From Bacteroidales bacterium (lineage in GTDB: Bacteria; Bacteroidota; Bacteroidia; Bacteroidales; NBLH01): a stretch of 5,126 nt of DNA. Location: NCBI GenBank assembly GCA_021647685.1, contig JAKIUH010000329.1, forward strand, positions 1 to 5,126, in the 5' to 3' direction. Within the stretch, counting starts at the first letter, position 1. Every line of letters starts with the position of its first letter. This document shows positions 1-5,126 of the stretch, piece after piece. The position numbers and the translations under genes were made by a program. The notes below the pieces were generated by a model. The model was not told where the DNA came from and did not search any database. It saw only the letters and a program-made list of their open reading frames with translations.

Positions 1-377
1 ATATCATCAATTGTTGCAATGATTTCATCACGCAAACGAATAATTTTTTTAAACTCATCTTTATTTTTATTTAAAAGATATACCCATTGAGCACGTACTT
101 TTACATAAAAACGATGAATGCCAAAAGCAAGCATTCCCGTTAAAGGTAAACTTATTAAATAAACCCAACTTAGCCATCCGGGCTGAACAAAATGATGAAA
201 AATTAAGGTTTGAATAACATAAAACAGTGGGAAAAATATCATTCCAAATACAAAAGTTATGGATGAGGTAAATTGACGGTCTTTTAATTTGCTGGTAATC
301 GGATAAGGCATCAAATAAGGAATGATGTTGTTTATTGCTCCGTAAATAAATACCGGTGATGAAAGTATTAAAATCAA
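1..377 (-). pseudogene. Detached C-terminal membrane tail of the acyltransferase (3' end outside window)
   Basis: This minus-strand stretch reads without a stop for 125 codons, from just after the TAG at 378-380 to the window edge, in exactly the same frame as the acyltransferase. It encodes a hydrophobic segment ending in PVFIYGAINNIIPY, a short polar stretch (SKLKDRQFTSS), a second hydrophobic segment (about FVFGMIFFPLFYVIQTLIF), a third (about WVYLISLPLTGMLAFGI), then a charged helix. From memory of the family, longer Bacteroidota acyltransferases carry such a tail, with a 'YG.INN..PY' motif straight after the catalytic part, so I read this as the missing end of that protein. It could be translated separately only from the TTG directly after the stop (375-377) or the ATG at 309-311, neither with an obvious ribosome binding site. 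The alternative is read-through. The end of the gene lies outside the window. Confidence 0.75.
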
Positions 378-380
378 CTA
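378..380 (-). other. In-frame amber codon splitting the acyltransferase
   Basis: Plus-strand CTA reads TAG on the minus strand. The protein reads GKVLLK, stop, LILILSSPVFIYG without a frame change. The hydrophobic context makes a former Leu codon (TTG or TTA, one base away) the most likely ancestor; that is inference. The intact genes in the window (the transporter and the isomerase) and both reductase halves end in TAA, so this is the only TAG that ends a gene here. Confidence 0.85.
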
Positions 381-1331
381 TTTTAATAATACTTTTCCCC
401 AAGTTTCATTTTCTCGAATTATCCAATCTCTGATATTGTATTTTTTCAGTTTTTTACCGTATTCACTAACTTTTTCGTTAAGTTGTTTAATTGTTTCGGG
501 ATTGCTTTCTAATTCCTTGTCTAAGGCATCAATTAGTTTTTTATCGGCTTTAAACTTATTTTTTTGATTAAAGGGAAGTTGCATCCTTTCAAGCATACGT
601 GTATCATACATATCGCGTAACAATTCATACATATCATAATATTCTTCTGATTTGATATGTATCATAACATCAATAATTCCTTTGCTCATTTCATCACGTA
701 AAGCAAGCATAGCCTTTTGCGGATTTTCTTTGTATAAGTCTTTGAATTTTGATACGGGAATTGGTTTGCCGAAATTTATTTGAATGGTACTGCGAAAATT
801 CCAGTAATTAGAATAATAAATTCCAACAGGCACAATTTGAATATCTAAACGAAAATCATTGGCTTCTTCGGTTTGAAAAACAATTCGCTGAATACCTTTT
901 TTTAAAACTCTAAGTCGCCTTTTGTCTATATGTGTAGTTTCCGGAAAAAGAGTTAAATAAGTATTGTTCTCTAAAACACGGACAGAAGTTTTAAATAGCT
1001 CATTGTTTTTCTTTAAGTTCTCTTTCCCGTCTGTTATGCGGTAGGCAGGTAATATTTTTAAGAATATGAGTATTTTAGCAATCAATGGATTTTTGAAAAT
1101 ATCGGAACGGGCTACAAAAACCGGTTGTTTTTTTACAGCGAAAAGTATAATCAATGCGTCCATTAAAGCATTTTGGTGATTTGGTGCAAAAAAAACAGGT
1201 TTATCTTTCGGTATATTTTCTAAGCCGGTAATACAAACTTTTTTATAAAAAACTACATTATGAGCAAATTTTACAAAGACTCTGAGTAACTGGTAGGCCC
1301 ATGACCACTTTTCAATTTTACTGAAATTCAT
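378..1331 (-). CDS. PlsC-like lysophospholipid / glycerol acyltransferase, catalytic part, cut short by an in-frame TAG
   Basis: Predicted to transfer an acyl chain to a glycerophosphate or lysophospholipid acceptor at the inner face of the membrane, in phospholipid synthesis. The 317-residue product shows the PlsC blocks in order: motif I NHQNALMD at residues 51-58 (catalytic His52 and Asp58), the acceptor region VARSDIFKNP (73-82) with LPAYRITDG (94-102), motif III FPETTHIDKRRL (129-140), and motif IV IVPVGIYYSNYW (166-177). Residues after about 205 form a charged helical region. In motif III, a Thr follows the Glu where PlsC proteins usually have Gly. The frame ends in TAG at 378-380, inside what should be the first hydrophobic segment of a membrane tail; the same frame continues open to the window edge. 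The start ATG at 1329-1331 fits the usual family N-terminus. The truncated product keeps every catalytic motif and could be active. The exact acceptor cannot be told from sequence. Confidence 0.88.
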   Translation of the reverse strand: MNFSKIEKWSWAYQLLRVFVKFAHNVVFYKKVCITGLENIPKDKPVFFAPNHQNALMDALIILFAVKKQPVFVARSDIFKNPLIAKILIFLKILPAYRITDGKENLKKNNELFKTSVRVLENNTYLTLFPETTHIDKRRLRVLKKGIQRIVFQTEEANDFRLDIQIVPVGIYYSNYWNFRSTIQINFGKPIPVSKFKDLYKENPQKAMLALRDEMSKGIIDVMIHIKSEEYYDMYELLRDMYDTRMLERMQLPFNQKNKFKADKKLIDALDKELESNPETIKQLNEKVSEYGKKLKKYNIRDWIIRENETWGKVLLK

Positions 1332-1361
1332 AAATTACAAAAAAATAAGTTAATTATTTTG

Positions 1362-1369
1362 CTAAGATA
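1362..1369 (-). promoter_or_regulatory. Weak candidate -7 element for the acyltransferase
   Basis: TATCTTAG on the minus strand matches the Bacteroidota -7 consensus TAnnTTTG at all but one fixed position. It lies 30 bases before the acyltransferase ATG, in the 82-base gap after the transporter gene. The gap is very AT-rich, so chance is a serious alternative, and the gene may also be transcribed from the transporter promoter. No -33 TTTG was seen at the right spacing. Confidence 0.2.
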
Positions 1370-1413
1370 AAAAAGAAACTATAAATCATGTGTTTTTTTA
1401 TCTAAGGGTTTCA

Positions 1414-2340
1414 TTAAGCCAAAGATCTTACTTGTTTTCCTTTCCAGAAAAAACCAAGAGTCAGCCCGGCAATAATATGCCAAACCCCCCACCATGCTGC
1501 AATAAAAGCCATTCCTCCAAGTCCGTCAAAAAGATTAGGATTAAAAATCAGTACCAAACCAAGTCCTGAATTTTGTATGCCTGTTTCAATGGTTAATGTG
1601 CGCACATCTTTATGGGGAAGTTTAAAAATTCGAGCCATAGAGTAACCTGTTGCAAAAGCTAATGTGTTATGTATGAGTACTATCCAAACTACTAAATAGA
1701 TGTAGTTTAAGAAATGATCGAAGTTTAAACCTAAGGCTGCTGCTATGTATCCAAAAAAGATAAGTATGGATATTATTTTTATCGGGTTAAATATTTTTTT
1801 TGTAATCTTTGGAAAATAATAGGCAAAAAGCATACCCGCAGTAACCGGCAACGCCAATAAGAGCAACATTGTTTTAAACATTTCAAAAAGGTCAATTTGT
1901 ATTGGGATAACCTTGTTGGAAGTAAGATTATATAAACTTGCCCAAAGTGCAAAATTGAAAGGGGTCATTACTATGGCTGATAAATCAGCAATACCTGTTA
2001 AACTAACAGAGAGTTCAACATTGCCTTTTGCCAAAGAAGTGATAAAATTAGATACATTTCCTCCCGGACAGGCAGCTACCAATATCATTCCCATGGCTAC
2101 ACTGGCACTGGGGCGTATTAATAAAATCAATAAAAAAGTTAATGCAGGCATAATTACAAACTGTGCCATTACACCAACTACTGTTGATTTTGGATTTTTT
2201 ACTACTCTTTTAAAATTTTCAACTCTTAAGCCCAATGCTACACCAAACATTATAAAAGCTAAAGAAATATTGAGCAACATTAAGCCTTCCGGATTAAAAT
2301 TCAATCTTATGGTGTCTAAAACCTCTAAACTTTCACGCAT
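1414..2340 (-). CDS. Bile acid:sodium symporter (BASS) family transporter
   Basis: An inner-membrane, probably sodium-coupled importer of an organic anion. The 308-residue product is almost wholly hydrophobic, with about nine to ten membrane helices. The BASS landmarks are present: FGVALGLRVENF (32-43), the CPGGNVSN motif (91-98) followed by FITSLAKGNVELSVSLT (99-115), and ETGIQNSGLGLVL (252-264), whose Glu252, Gln256 and Asn257 correspond to the crossover-helix sodium-site region of the family. Length is normal and the frame is intact. The start at 2338-2340 gives a 20-residue lead before the first helix; Met21 is a possible later start. It runs divergently from the isomerase and 82 bases upstream of the acyltransferase on the same strand. 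Bacterial members transport varied substrates (bile acids, pantoate, 2-keto acids and others), so the substrate here is unknown. Confidence 0.92.
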   Translation of the reverse strand: MRESLEVLDTIRLNFNPEGLMLLNISLAFIMFGVALGLRVENFKRVVKNPKSTVVGVMAQFVIMPALTFLLILLIRPSASVAMGMILVAACPGGNVSNFITSLAKGNVELSVSLTGIADLSAIVMTPFNFALWASLYNLTSNKVIPIQIDLFEMFKTMLLLLALPVTAGMLFAYYFPKITKKIFNPIKIISILIFFGYIAAALGLNFDHFLNYIYLVVWIVLIHNTLAFATGYSMARIFKLPHKDVRTLTIETGIQNSGLGLVLIFNPNLFDGLGGMAFIAAWWGVWHIIAGLTLGFFWKGKQVRSLA

Positions 2341-2359
2341 AATCAGTCAATTTAACGTC

Positions 2360-2367
2360 CAAATATA
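2360..2367 (-). promoter_or_regulatory. Candidate -7 promoter element for the BASS transporter
   Basis: TATATTTG on the minus strand matches the Bacteroidota consensus TAnnTTTG at all six fixed positions, 19 bases before the transporter ATG, giving a very short leader of roughly 14 bases. No TTTG was seen at the expected -33 distance; the upstream sequence is just AT-rich. Confidence 0.4.
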
Positions 2368-2513
2368 GATAAAAAATTAAATAGTCGAATAAATATAATC
2401 ATATTATATGTATGACAAATTTTATTTTTCTTAAAAATATATTGAAATCCAATGAAATAAATGCTTTGTTTTGTTTAAATTATAAAAAAATAGTTCATTC
2501 TTGCTATCATGTT

Positions 2514-2521
2514 TATCTTTG
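2514..2521 (+). promoter_or_regulatory. Candidate -7 promoter element for the mevalonate operon
   Basis: TATCTTTG matches the Bacteroidota -7 consensus TAnnTTTG at all six fixed positions. It ends 27 bases before the isomerase ATG, so transcription would begin near 2527. No TTTG lies 17-23 bases upstream, so the -33 half is absent or degenerate. The leader is A/T-rich with no Shine-Dalgarno sequence, as is common in Bacteroidota. The rest of the 208-base divergent spacer holds nothing else I can recognise. Confidence 0.45.
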
Positions 2522-2548
2522 AATGTTTTTTTAATAAATTTTGTTTGA

Positions 2549-3538
2549 ATGGAAGAAAGAAAAAAGGATCATATTAATTTGGCTTTTAGTTCGCAAATAA
2601 ATAAGAACGAGCTGGATGCTCGATTTTATTATGAACCCTTGTTAAGTGAGCATCCAAATAATTTAAGTCCTGTAAATTTTCTTGATAAAAAGCTGAAAGC
2701 TCCAATTTGGATTTCGAGTATTACGGGCGGTACGGGAAAAGCTGGAAAAATTAACCGCAATTTGGCAAAAGTTGCTGGAGCGTTTGGTTTGGGAATGGGG
2801 TTAGGCTCCTGTCGTTGTTTATTGGAGGATGATAAGTGTTTTGAAGATTTTAATGTACGTGATTTAATCGGTGAGGAATTCCCTTTGTATGCTAATTTAG
2901 GAATCAGCCAAATAGAACGATTATTGGAACAGAGAGAAATTGAAAAAGTACAGCAAATGATTGAAAAATTACGTGCTGATGGTTTAATAATTCATGTAAA
3001 TCCGATGCAGGAATTTTTTCAACCCGAAGGCGATCAACTTAAAATTGCACCTATTAAAACGATTGAAAAATTTATTGAAAAATCGAAAATTAAGTTAATT
3101 GTAAAAGAAGTAGGGCAGGGAATGGGAATAGAAAGTTTAAAACGATTACTAAAATTGCCGCTTGAAGCAATTGAATTTGCTGCTTTTGGAGGCACTAATT
3201 TTTCTAAATTAGAGCTTTTACGTAGTAATGATGAATTTTTGCATACCATTTCACCGCTTATGAATACAGGACATACGGCAAACGAAATGTTAGAAAATAC
3301 CAACAAATTACTTGTGAGTGAAAAAGATATTAAGGTGAAAAATCTTATTATATCCGGTGGAGTTAATACCTTTTTAGATGGATACTATTTTATTAGTAAA
3401 AGTAAACTACCGGCTGTTTATGGGCAAGCTTCTGCATTTTTAAAGTACGCAATGCAAGATTATGAAAAACTTTACCATTTTGTAGAAGCTCAAATTGAAG
3501 GTTTAAAAATGGCGTATGCTTATTTGAAAATTAAATAA
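2549..3538 (+). CDS. fni: Type 2 isopentenyl-diphosphate delta-isomerase (FMN-dependent)
   Basis: Interconverts isopentenyl and dimethylallyl diphosphate in the cytoplasm, using reduced FMN and Mg2+; it is unrelated to the Nudix-type isomerase. The 329-residue product is complete and shows the family's features: N-terminal RKKDHI (4-9) for substrate phosphate, SSITGGT (56-62), GLGMGLGSCR (80-89), ANLG (115-118), HVNPMQE (149-155) with the Gln154-Glu155 pair at the active site and metal, IVKEVGQGM (184-192), the glycine-rich FGGTNF (213-218), ISGGV (268-272) and GQASAFLKYA (292-301) in the FMN phosphate region of the TIM barrel. It is first in the plus-strand operon, 24 bases before HMG-CoA reductase, which fits a mevalonate-route organism. 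Start ATG directly precedes the conserved RKKDHI, so it is secure. No defects seen. Confidence 0.95.
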   Translation: MEERKKDHINLAFSSQINKNELDARFYYEPLLSEHPNNLSPVNFLDKKLKAPIWISSITGGTGKAGKINRNLAKVAGAFGLGMGLGSCRCLLEDDKCFEDFNVRDLIGEEFPLYANLGISQIERLLEQREIEKVQQMIEKLRADGLIIHVNPMQEFFQPEGDQLKIAPIKTIEKFIEKSKIKLIVKEVGQGMGIESLKRLLKLPLEAIEFAAFGGTNFSKLELLRSNDEFLHTISPLMNTGHTANEMLENTNKLLVSEKDIKVKNLIISGGVNTFLDGYYFISKSKLPAVYGQASAFLKYAMQDYEKLYHFVEAQIEGLKMAYAYLKIK

Positions 3539-3562
3539 TTTAATGCAAATTATCAGTAATTT

Positions 3563-4009
3563 ATGAAGTCAAAAATTATAAATGGTTTTTCAAAACTCAG
3601 TAAAAACGAAAAACTAAATAAATTAATCAGTTTATTTGAAGATAAAGAATCGGCAGAAGCCGAGCTAAAATCTTATTGGCACAATGATGCTCAAAAGCAA
3701 CAGCTTTTTGACGAATTTAGCGAAAACACCTTGTCTAATTTTTATTTACCTTACAGTATTGCTCCCAATTTTGTCATCAATCATAAAATATATCATGTAC
3801 CTATGGTGATTGAAGAAAGTTCGGTAATTGCAGCCGCTTCAAAAGCTGCTAAATTTTGGGCAGATAAAGGAGGCTTTCGTGCCAATGTGATTTCAACCAC
3901 AAAAATTGGGCAAGTACATTTTATGTATCACGGAAATATCAAGACTCTTCAAGCCTATTTTAAGTCTGTTAAACCCAAGCTTATTGAAGACACTAAATCC
4001 ATTACCTAA
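3563..4009 (+). CDS. mvaA: HMG-CoA reductase (class II), N-terminal piece ending at an in-frame TAA
   Basis: N-terminal third of 3-hydroxy-3-methylglutaryl-CoA reductase, the enzyme that makes mevalonate. The 148 residues include the family start INGFSKLSKNEK (6-17), FSENTLSNFYLPYSIAPNF (52-70), and VPMVIEESSVIAAAS (79-93), which carries the catalytic Glu (Glu83 of the Pseudomonas mevalonii enzyme; here in the Glu84-Glu85 pair). KIGQVHFMYHGN (114-125) then leads into the small domain. The frame ends at KLIEDTKSIT followed by TAA, where relatives, as I recall them, continue through a short linker to 'ME(K/R)RGGGI'. That next segment follows here in the same frame. Alone this piece cannot be active, because the catalytic Lys, Asp and His are on the second piece. 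It starts 24 bases after the isomerase, so co-transcription is likely. Confidence 0.9.
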   Translation: MKSKIINGFSKLSKNEKLNKLISLFEDKESAEAELKSYWHNDAQKQQLFDEFSENTLSNFYLPYSIAPNFVINHKIYHVPMVIEESSVIAAASKAAKFWADKGGFRANVISTTKIGQVHFMYHGNIKTLQAYFKSVKPKLIEDTKSIT

Positions 4010-4015
4010 TATATG
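4007..4015 (+). other. Stop-restart junction TAA-TAT-ATG inside the HMG-CoA reductase gene
   Basis: The stop and the next ATG are separated by one codon (TAT), all in one frame. From family memory the expected residues before Met are Lys-Asn or Ala-Asn; Lys-Asn would need AAA to TAA and AAT to TAT, one A-to-T change each. The arrangement suits re-initiation by a terminating ribosome. No Shine-Dalgarno sequence precedes the ATG. Confidence 0.8.
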
Positions 4016-4891
4016 GAGCGTCGTGGTGGCGGCATTATGGATATTCAATTAAAAGATAAAACACAAGATATTTCTGTCTATTACCAATTGCATGCCACTT
4101 TTGAAACTTTGGATGCTATGGGCGCCAATTTTATAAATTCATGTTTAGAACAATTTGCAACTACTTTTAAAGCTGAAGCTAAGAATTTTGAAGCCTTTTC
4201 AAGTGAAGAAAAAAGCATAGACATTATAATGAGCATATTAACCAATTATGTTCCAGAATGTTTGGTTAGAGCTGAAGTAAATTGCAACGTTAAAGAATTG
4301 TATGAAGGTAAAGATATTTTACCTGAAGTGTTTGCTGAAAAATTTTTACAAGCAGTAAAGATTGCGGAAGTTGAGCCTTATAGGGCTGTAACACATAACA
4401 AAGGTATTATGAATGGTATTGATGCAGTTGTGTTGGCCACAGGAAACGATTTTAGAGCTGTTGAAGCAGGTGCACATGCTTATGCTTCACGCCATGGAAA
4501 ATACTCAAGCTTAACACATGCTACTATTGAAAATGATATCTTTAAATTTTGGATTGAAATTCCATTATCTTTAGGAACAATAGGTGGCATTACAGCATTA
4601 CATCCTTTAGCAAAATTATCGTTAGAACTCTTAAATAATCCTTCAGCAAAAGAACTCATGAAAATTGTAGCAGTTGCTGGTTTAGCACAAAATTTTGCTG
4701 CCATACATTCGCTTACTACAACCGGAATACAGCAAGGACATATGAAAATGCATTTGATAAATATGCTAAATCAGTATAATGCCAATACTTCTGAGAAAAA
4801 TGCATTAATTGAACATTTCAAGACTAATGTAGTAACTCATAATGCAGTTGTTGAAGCATTGAACGAATTACGATTGGCAATTGACGATTAA
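4013..4891 (+). CDS. mvaA: HMG-CoA reductase (class II), C-terminal piece
   Basis: This is the remaining two thirds of the reductase, in frame with the preceding piece; together they span 442 codons before the final TAA, a normal length. Starting at the conserved Met of MERRGGGIMDI, the 292 residues contain the small-domain DAMGANFINSCLE (34-46), VTHNKGIMNGID (126-137) with catalytic Lys130 (Lys267 in P. mevalonii), ATGNDFRAVEAGAHAYA (142-158) with catalytic Asp146 (Asp283), GGITALHPLAKLSLE (191-205), GLAQNFAA (223-230), and the flap QGHMKMH (241-247) with catalytic His243 (His381). Conservation shows no decay beyond the stop, so selection has acted on it until recently or still does. Because the split lies in the small, cofactor-binding domain, activity would need two chains to assemble or stop read-through. 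Class II enzymes like this act in mevalonate synthesis in Bacteroidota although often named 'degradative'. Confidence 0.92.
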   Translation: MERRGGGIMDIQLKDKTQDISVYYQLHATFETLDAMGANFINSCLEQFATTFKAEAKNFEAFSSEEKSIDIIMSILTNYVPECLVRAEVNCNVKELYEGKDILPEVFAEKFLQAVKIAEVEPYRAVTHNKGIMNGIDAVVLATGNDFRAVEAGAHAYASRHGKYSSLTHATIENDIFKFWIEIPLSLGTIGGITALHPLAKLSLELLNNPSAKELMKIVAVAGLAQNFAAIHSLTTTGIQQGHMKMHLINMLNQYNANTSEKNALIEHFKTNVVTHNAVVEALNELRLAIDD

Positions 4892-4917
4892 AAAATTAAT
4901 CAAAATAAATTTGTATA

Positions 4918-4990
4918 GTAGCTTCGACTACGCTCAGCCACCAACACATATAAAGAGATTAAATCGGTAGCTGAGCGTAGCCGAAGCTAC
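4918..4990. repeat. REP/REPIN-like inverted repeat doublet
   Basis: Two 25-base arms (4918-4942 and 4966-4990) are inverted copies matching at 23 of 25 positions, around a 23-base AT-rich spacer. The left arm begins GTAGCTTCGACTACGCTCAG. Each arm starts, on its own strand, with GTAG followed by an imperfect small hairpin (CT.CG, a four-base loop, CG...AG), the layout of REP units recognised by RAYT (TnpA-REP) transposases; an inverted pair is called a REPIN. Its GC content is far above the surroundings. Motifs like GAGCGTAGTCGAAG are, from memory, scattered in many Bacteroidota genomes. No T-run follows, so it is not a typical terminator. It occupies the 5' end of the kinase gene. Confidence 0.75.
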
Positions 4991-5126
4991 AGCAACGGAA
5001 TATTATTGCTCACAGGAGAGTATTTTGTGCTTGATGGTGCTCTAGCTTTAGCTCTACCAACGCAATTTGGACAATCCCTAGAGATTGAAGATATTGACAC
5101 CCAAAAACTTATCTGGAAGAGCTTAG
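4922..5126 (+). CDS. Probable mevalonate kinase, GYDIA-type GHMP kinase (5' end disrupted, 3' end outside window)
   Basis: The last 140 bases encode YSNGILLLTGEYFVLDGA, then LALALPTQFGQSLEIED, the strongly conserved N-terminus of the Bacteroidota GHMP kinases called GYDIA family, which are thought to act as mevalonate kinase. The frame opens after TAG at 4919-4921, so 4922 is only the limit of the open frame, not a start. No ATG, GTG or TTG occurs in frame before the conserved YSNG; the first TTG (5006) and GTG (5027) lie inside the conserved block, and only an ATT (4958-4960) in the repeat spacer could serve as a rare start. The final AGC TAC of the repeat supplies the Ser-Tyr of the motif. 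Relatives read SNGKLLLTGEY; here the Lys is Ile (ATA at 5000-5002). It is third in the mevalonate operon after the reductase. The family call is firm; whether the gene works is doubtful. Confidence 0.8.

Noticed and set aside
67..402. A 111-codon minus-strand open frame starting with ATG at 402.
   Set aside because: It is in another frame from the acyltransferase tail, its product is Cys-, Ser- and Phe-rich with no recognisable family, and the in-phase frame gives a convincing continuation of the acyltransferase. It is a shadow.
1913..2368. A 151-codon plus-strand open frame antisense to the BASS transporter.
   Set aside because: It lies opposite a well-conserved transporter, has low-complexity composition and no recognisable motif.
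3034..3306. A 90-codon minus-strand open frame inside the isomerase.
   Set aside because: It is antisense to strongly conserved isomerase codons and shows no family features.
378..4009. An altered genetic code in which TAG and TAA are read as amino acids.
   Set aside because: The isomerase, the transporter and the reductase all end in TAA at normal family lengths, and reassignment of TAA/TAG to sense is not known in Bacteroidota. Two isolated nonsense codons are better explained by mutation, error or re-initiation.
4007..4015. Programmed frameshift between the two reductase pieces.
   Set aside because: Both pieces are in the same frame, so no shift would be needed; only read-through or re-initiation could join or couple them.
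4480..4704. A 74-codon minus-strand open frame inside the reductase C-terminal piece.
   Set aside because: It is antisense to the catalytic Asp and downstream region of the reductase, with nothing recognisable in its product.
4918..4990. A rho-independent terminator after HMG-CoA reductase.
   Set aside because: The stem is long and strong, but its loop is 23 bases and no T-run follows either arm (the right arm is followed by AGCAACGG). A REP-type repeat fits better, though it could still affect transcription.

Overview
The window looks like chromosome of an AT-rich member of the Bacteroidota. The evidence is the company of genes: a PlsC-type acyltransferase with a long membrane tail, a type 2 IPP isomerase, a class II HMG-CoA reductase, and a kinase whose N-terminus matches the Bacteroidota-specific 'GYDIA' group of GHMP kinases. 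Two start regions also carry the Bacteroidota -7 promoter motif TAnnTTTG and no clear Shine-Dalgarno sequence. I cannot place it more finely; Flavobacteriia-like or a related mevalonate-using lineage fits.

Layout. Positions 1-1331 (minus strand) hold an acyltransferase whose catalytic part (378-1331) is cut from its hydrophobic C-terminal tail (1-377, running off the window) by one in-frame TAG. Upstream of it on the same strand is a bile acid:sodium symporter (BASS) family transporter (1414-2340). A 208-base AT-rich divergent spacer (2341-2548) carries a candidate promoter for each direction. On the plus strand a mevalonate-pathway operon follows: type 2 isopentenyl-diphosphate isomerase (2549-3538), then HMG-CoA reductase (3563-4891), then the start of a probable mevalonate kinase (about 4922 to the window end). 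The reductase is split by one in-frame TAA (4007-4009), with an ATG three bases later. Between reductase and kinase sits a 73-base inverted repeat doublet (4918-4990), resembling a REP/REPIN element.

How they work together: HMG-CoA reductase makes mevalonate, the GHMP kinase probably phosphorylates it, and the isomerase interconverts the end products IPP and DMAPP. The acyltransferase (phospholipid synthesis) and the BASS transporter are separate, divergently transcribed functions.

The unusual part is the concentration of defects in otherwise well-conserved genes: a nonsense codon in the acyltransferase, a nonsense codon in the reductase, and a kinase with no ATG/GTG/TTG start before its first conserved motif, whose 5' end is occupied by the repeat and whose conserved Lys is Ile. 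Consensus errors, recent gene decay, or proteins that work in two pieces are all possible. The reductase is the best candidate for a real two-polypeptide enzyme, because all catalytic residues survive and the stop is followed at once by a start. I see no new type of system. No tRNA, rRNA, CRISPR array or insertion sequence was seen.
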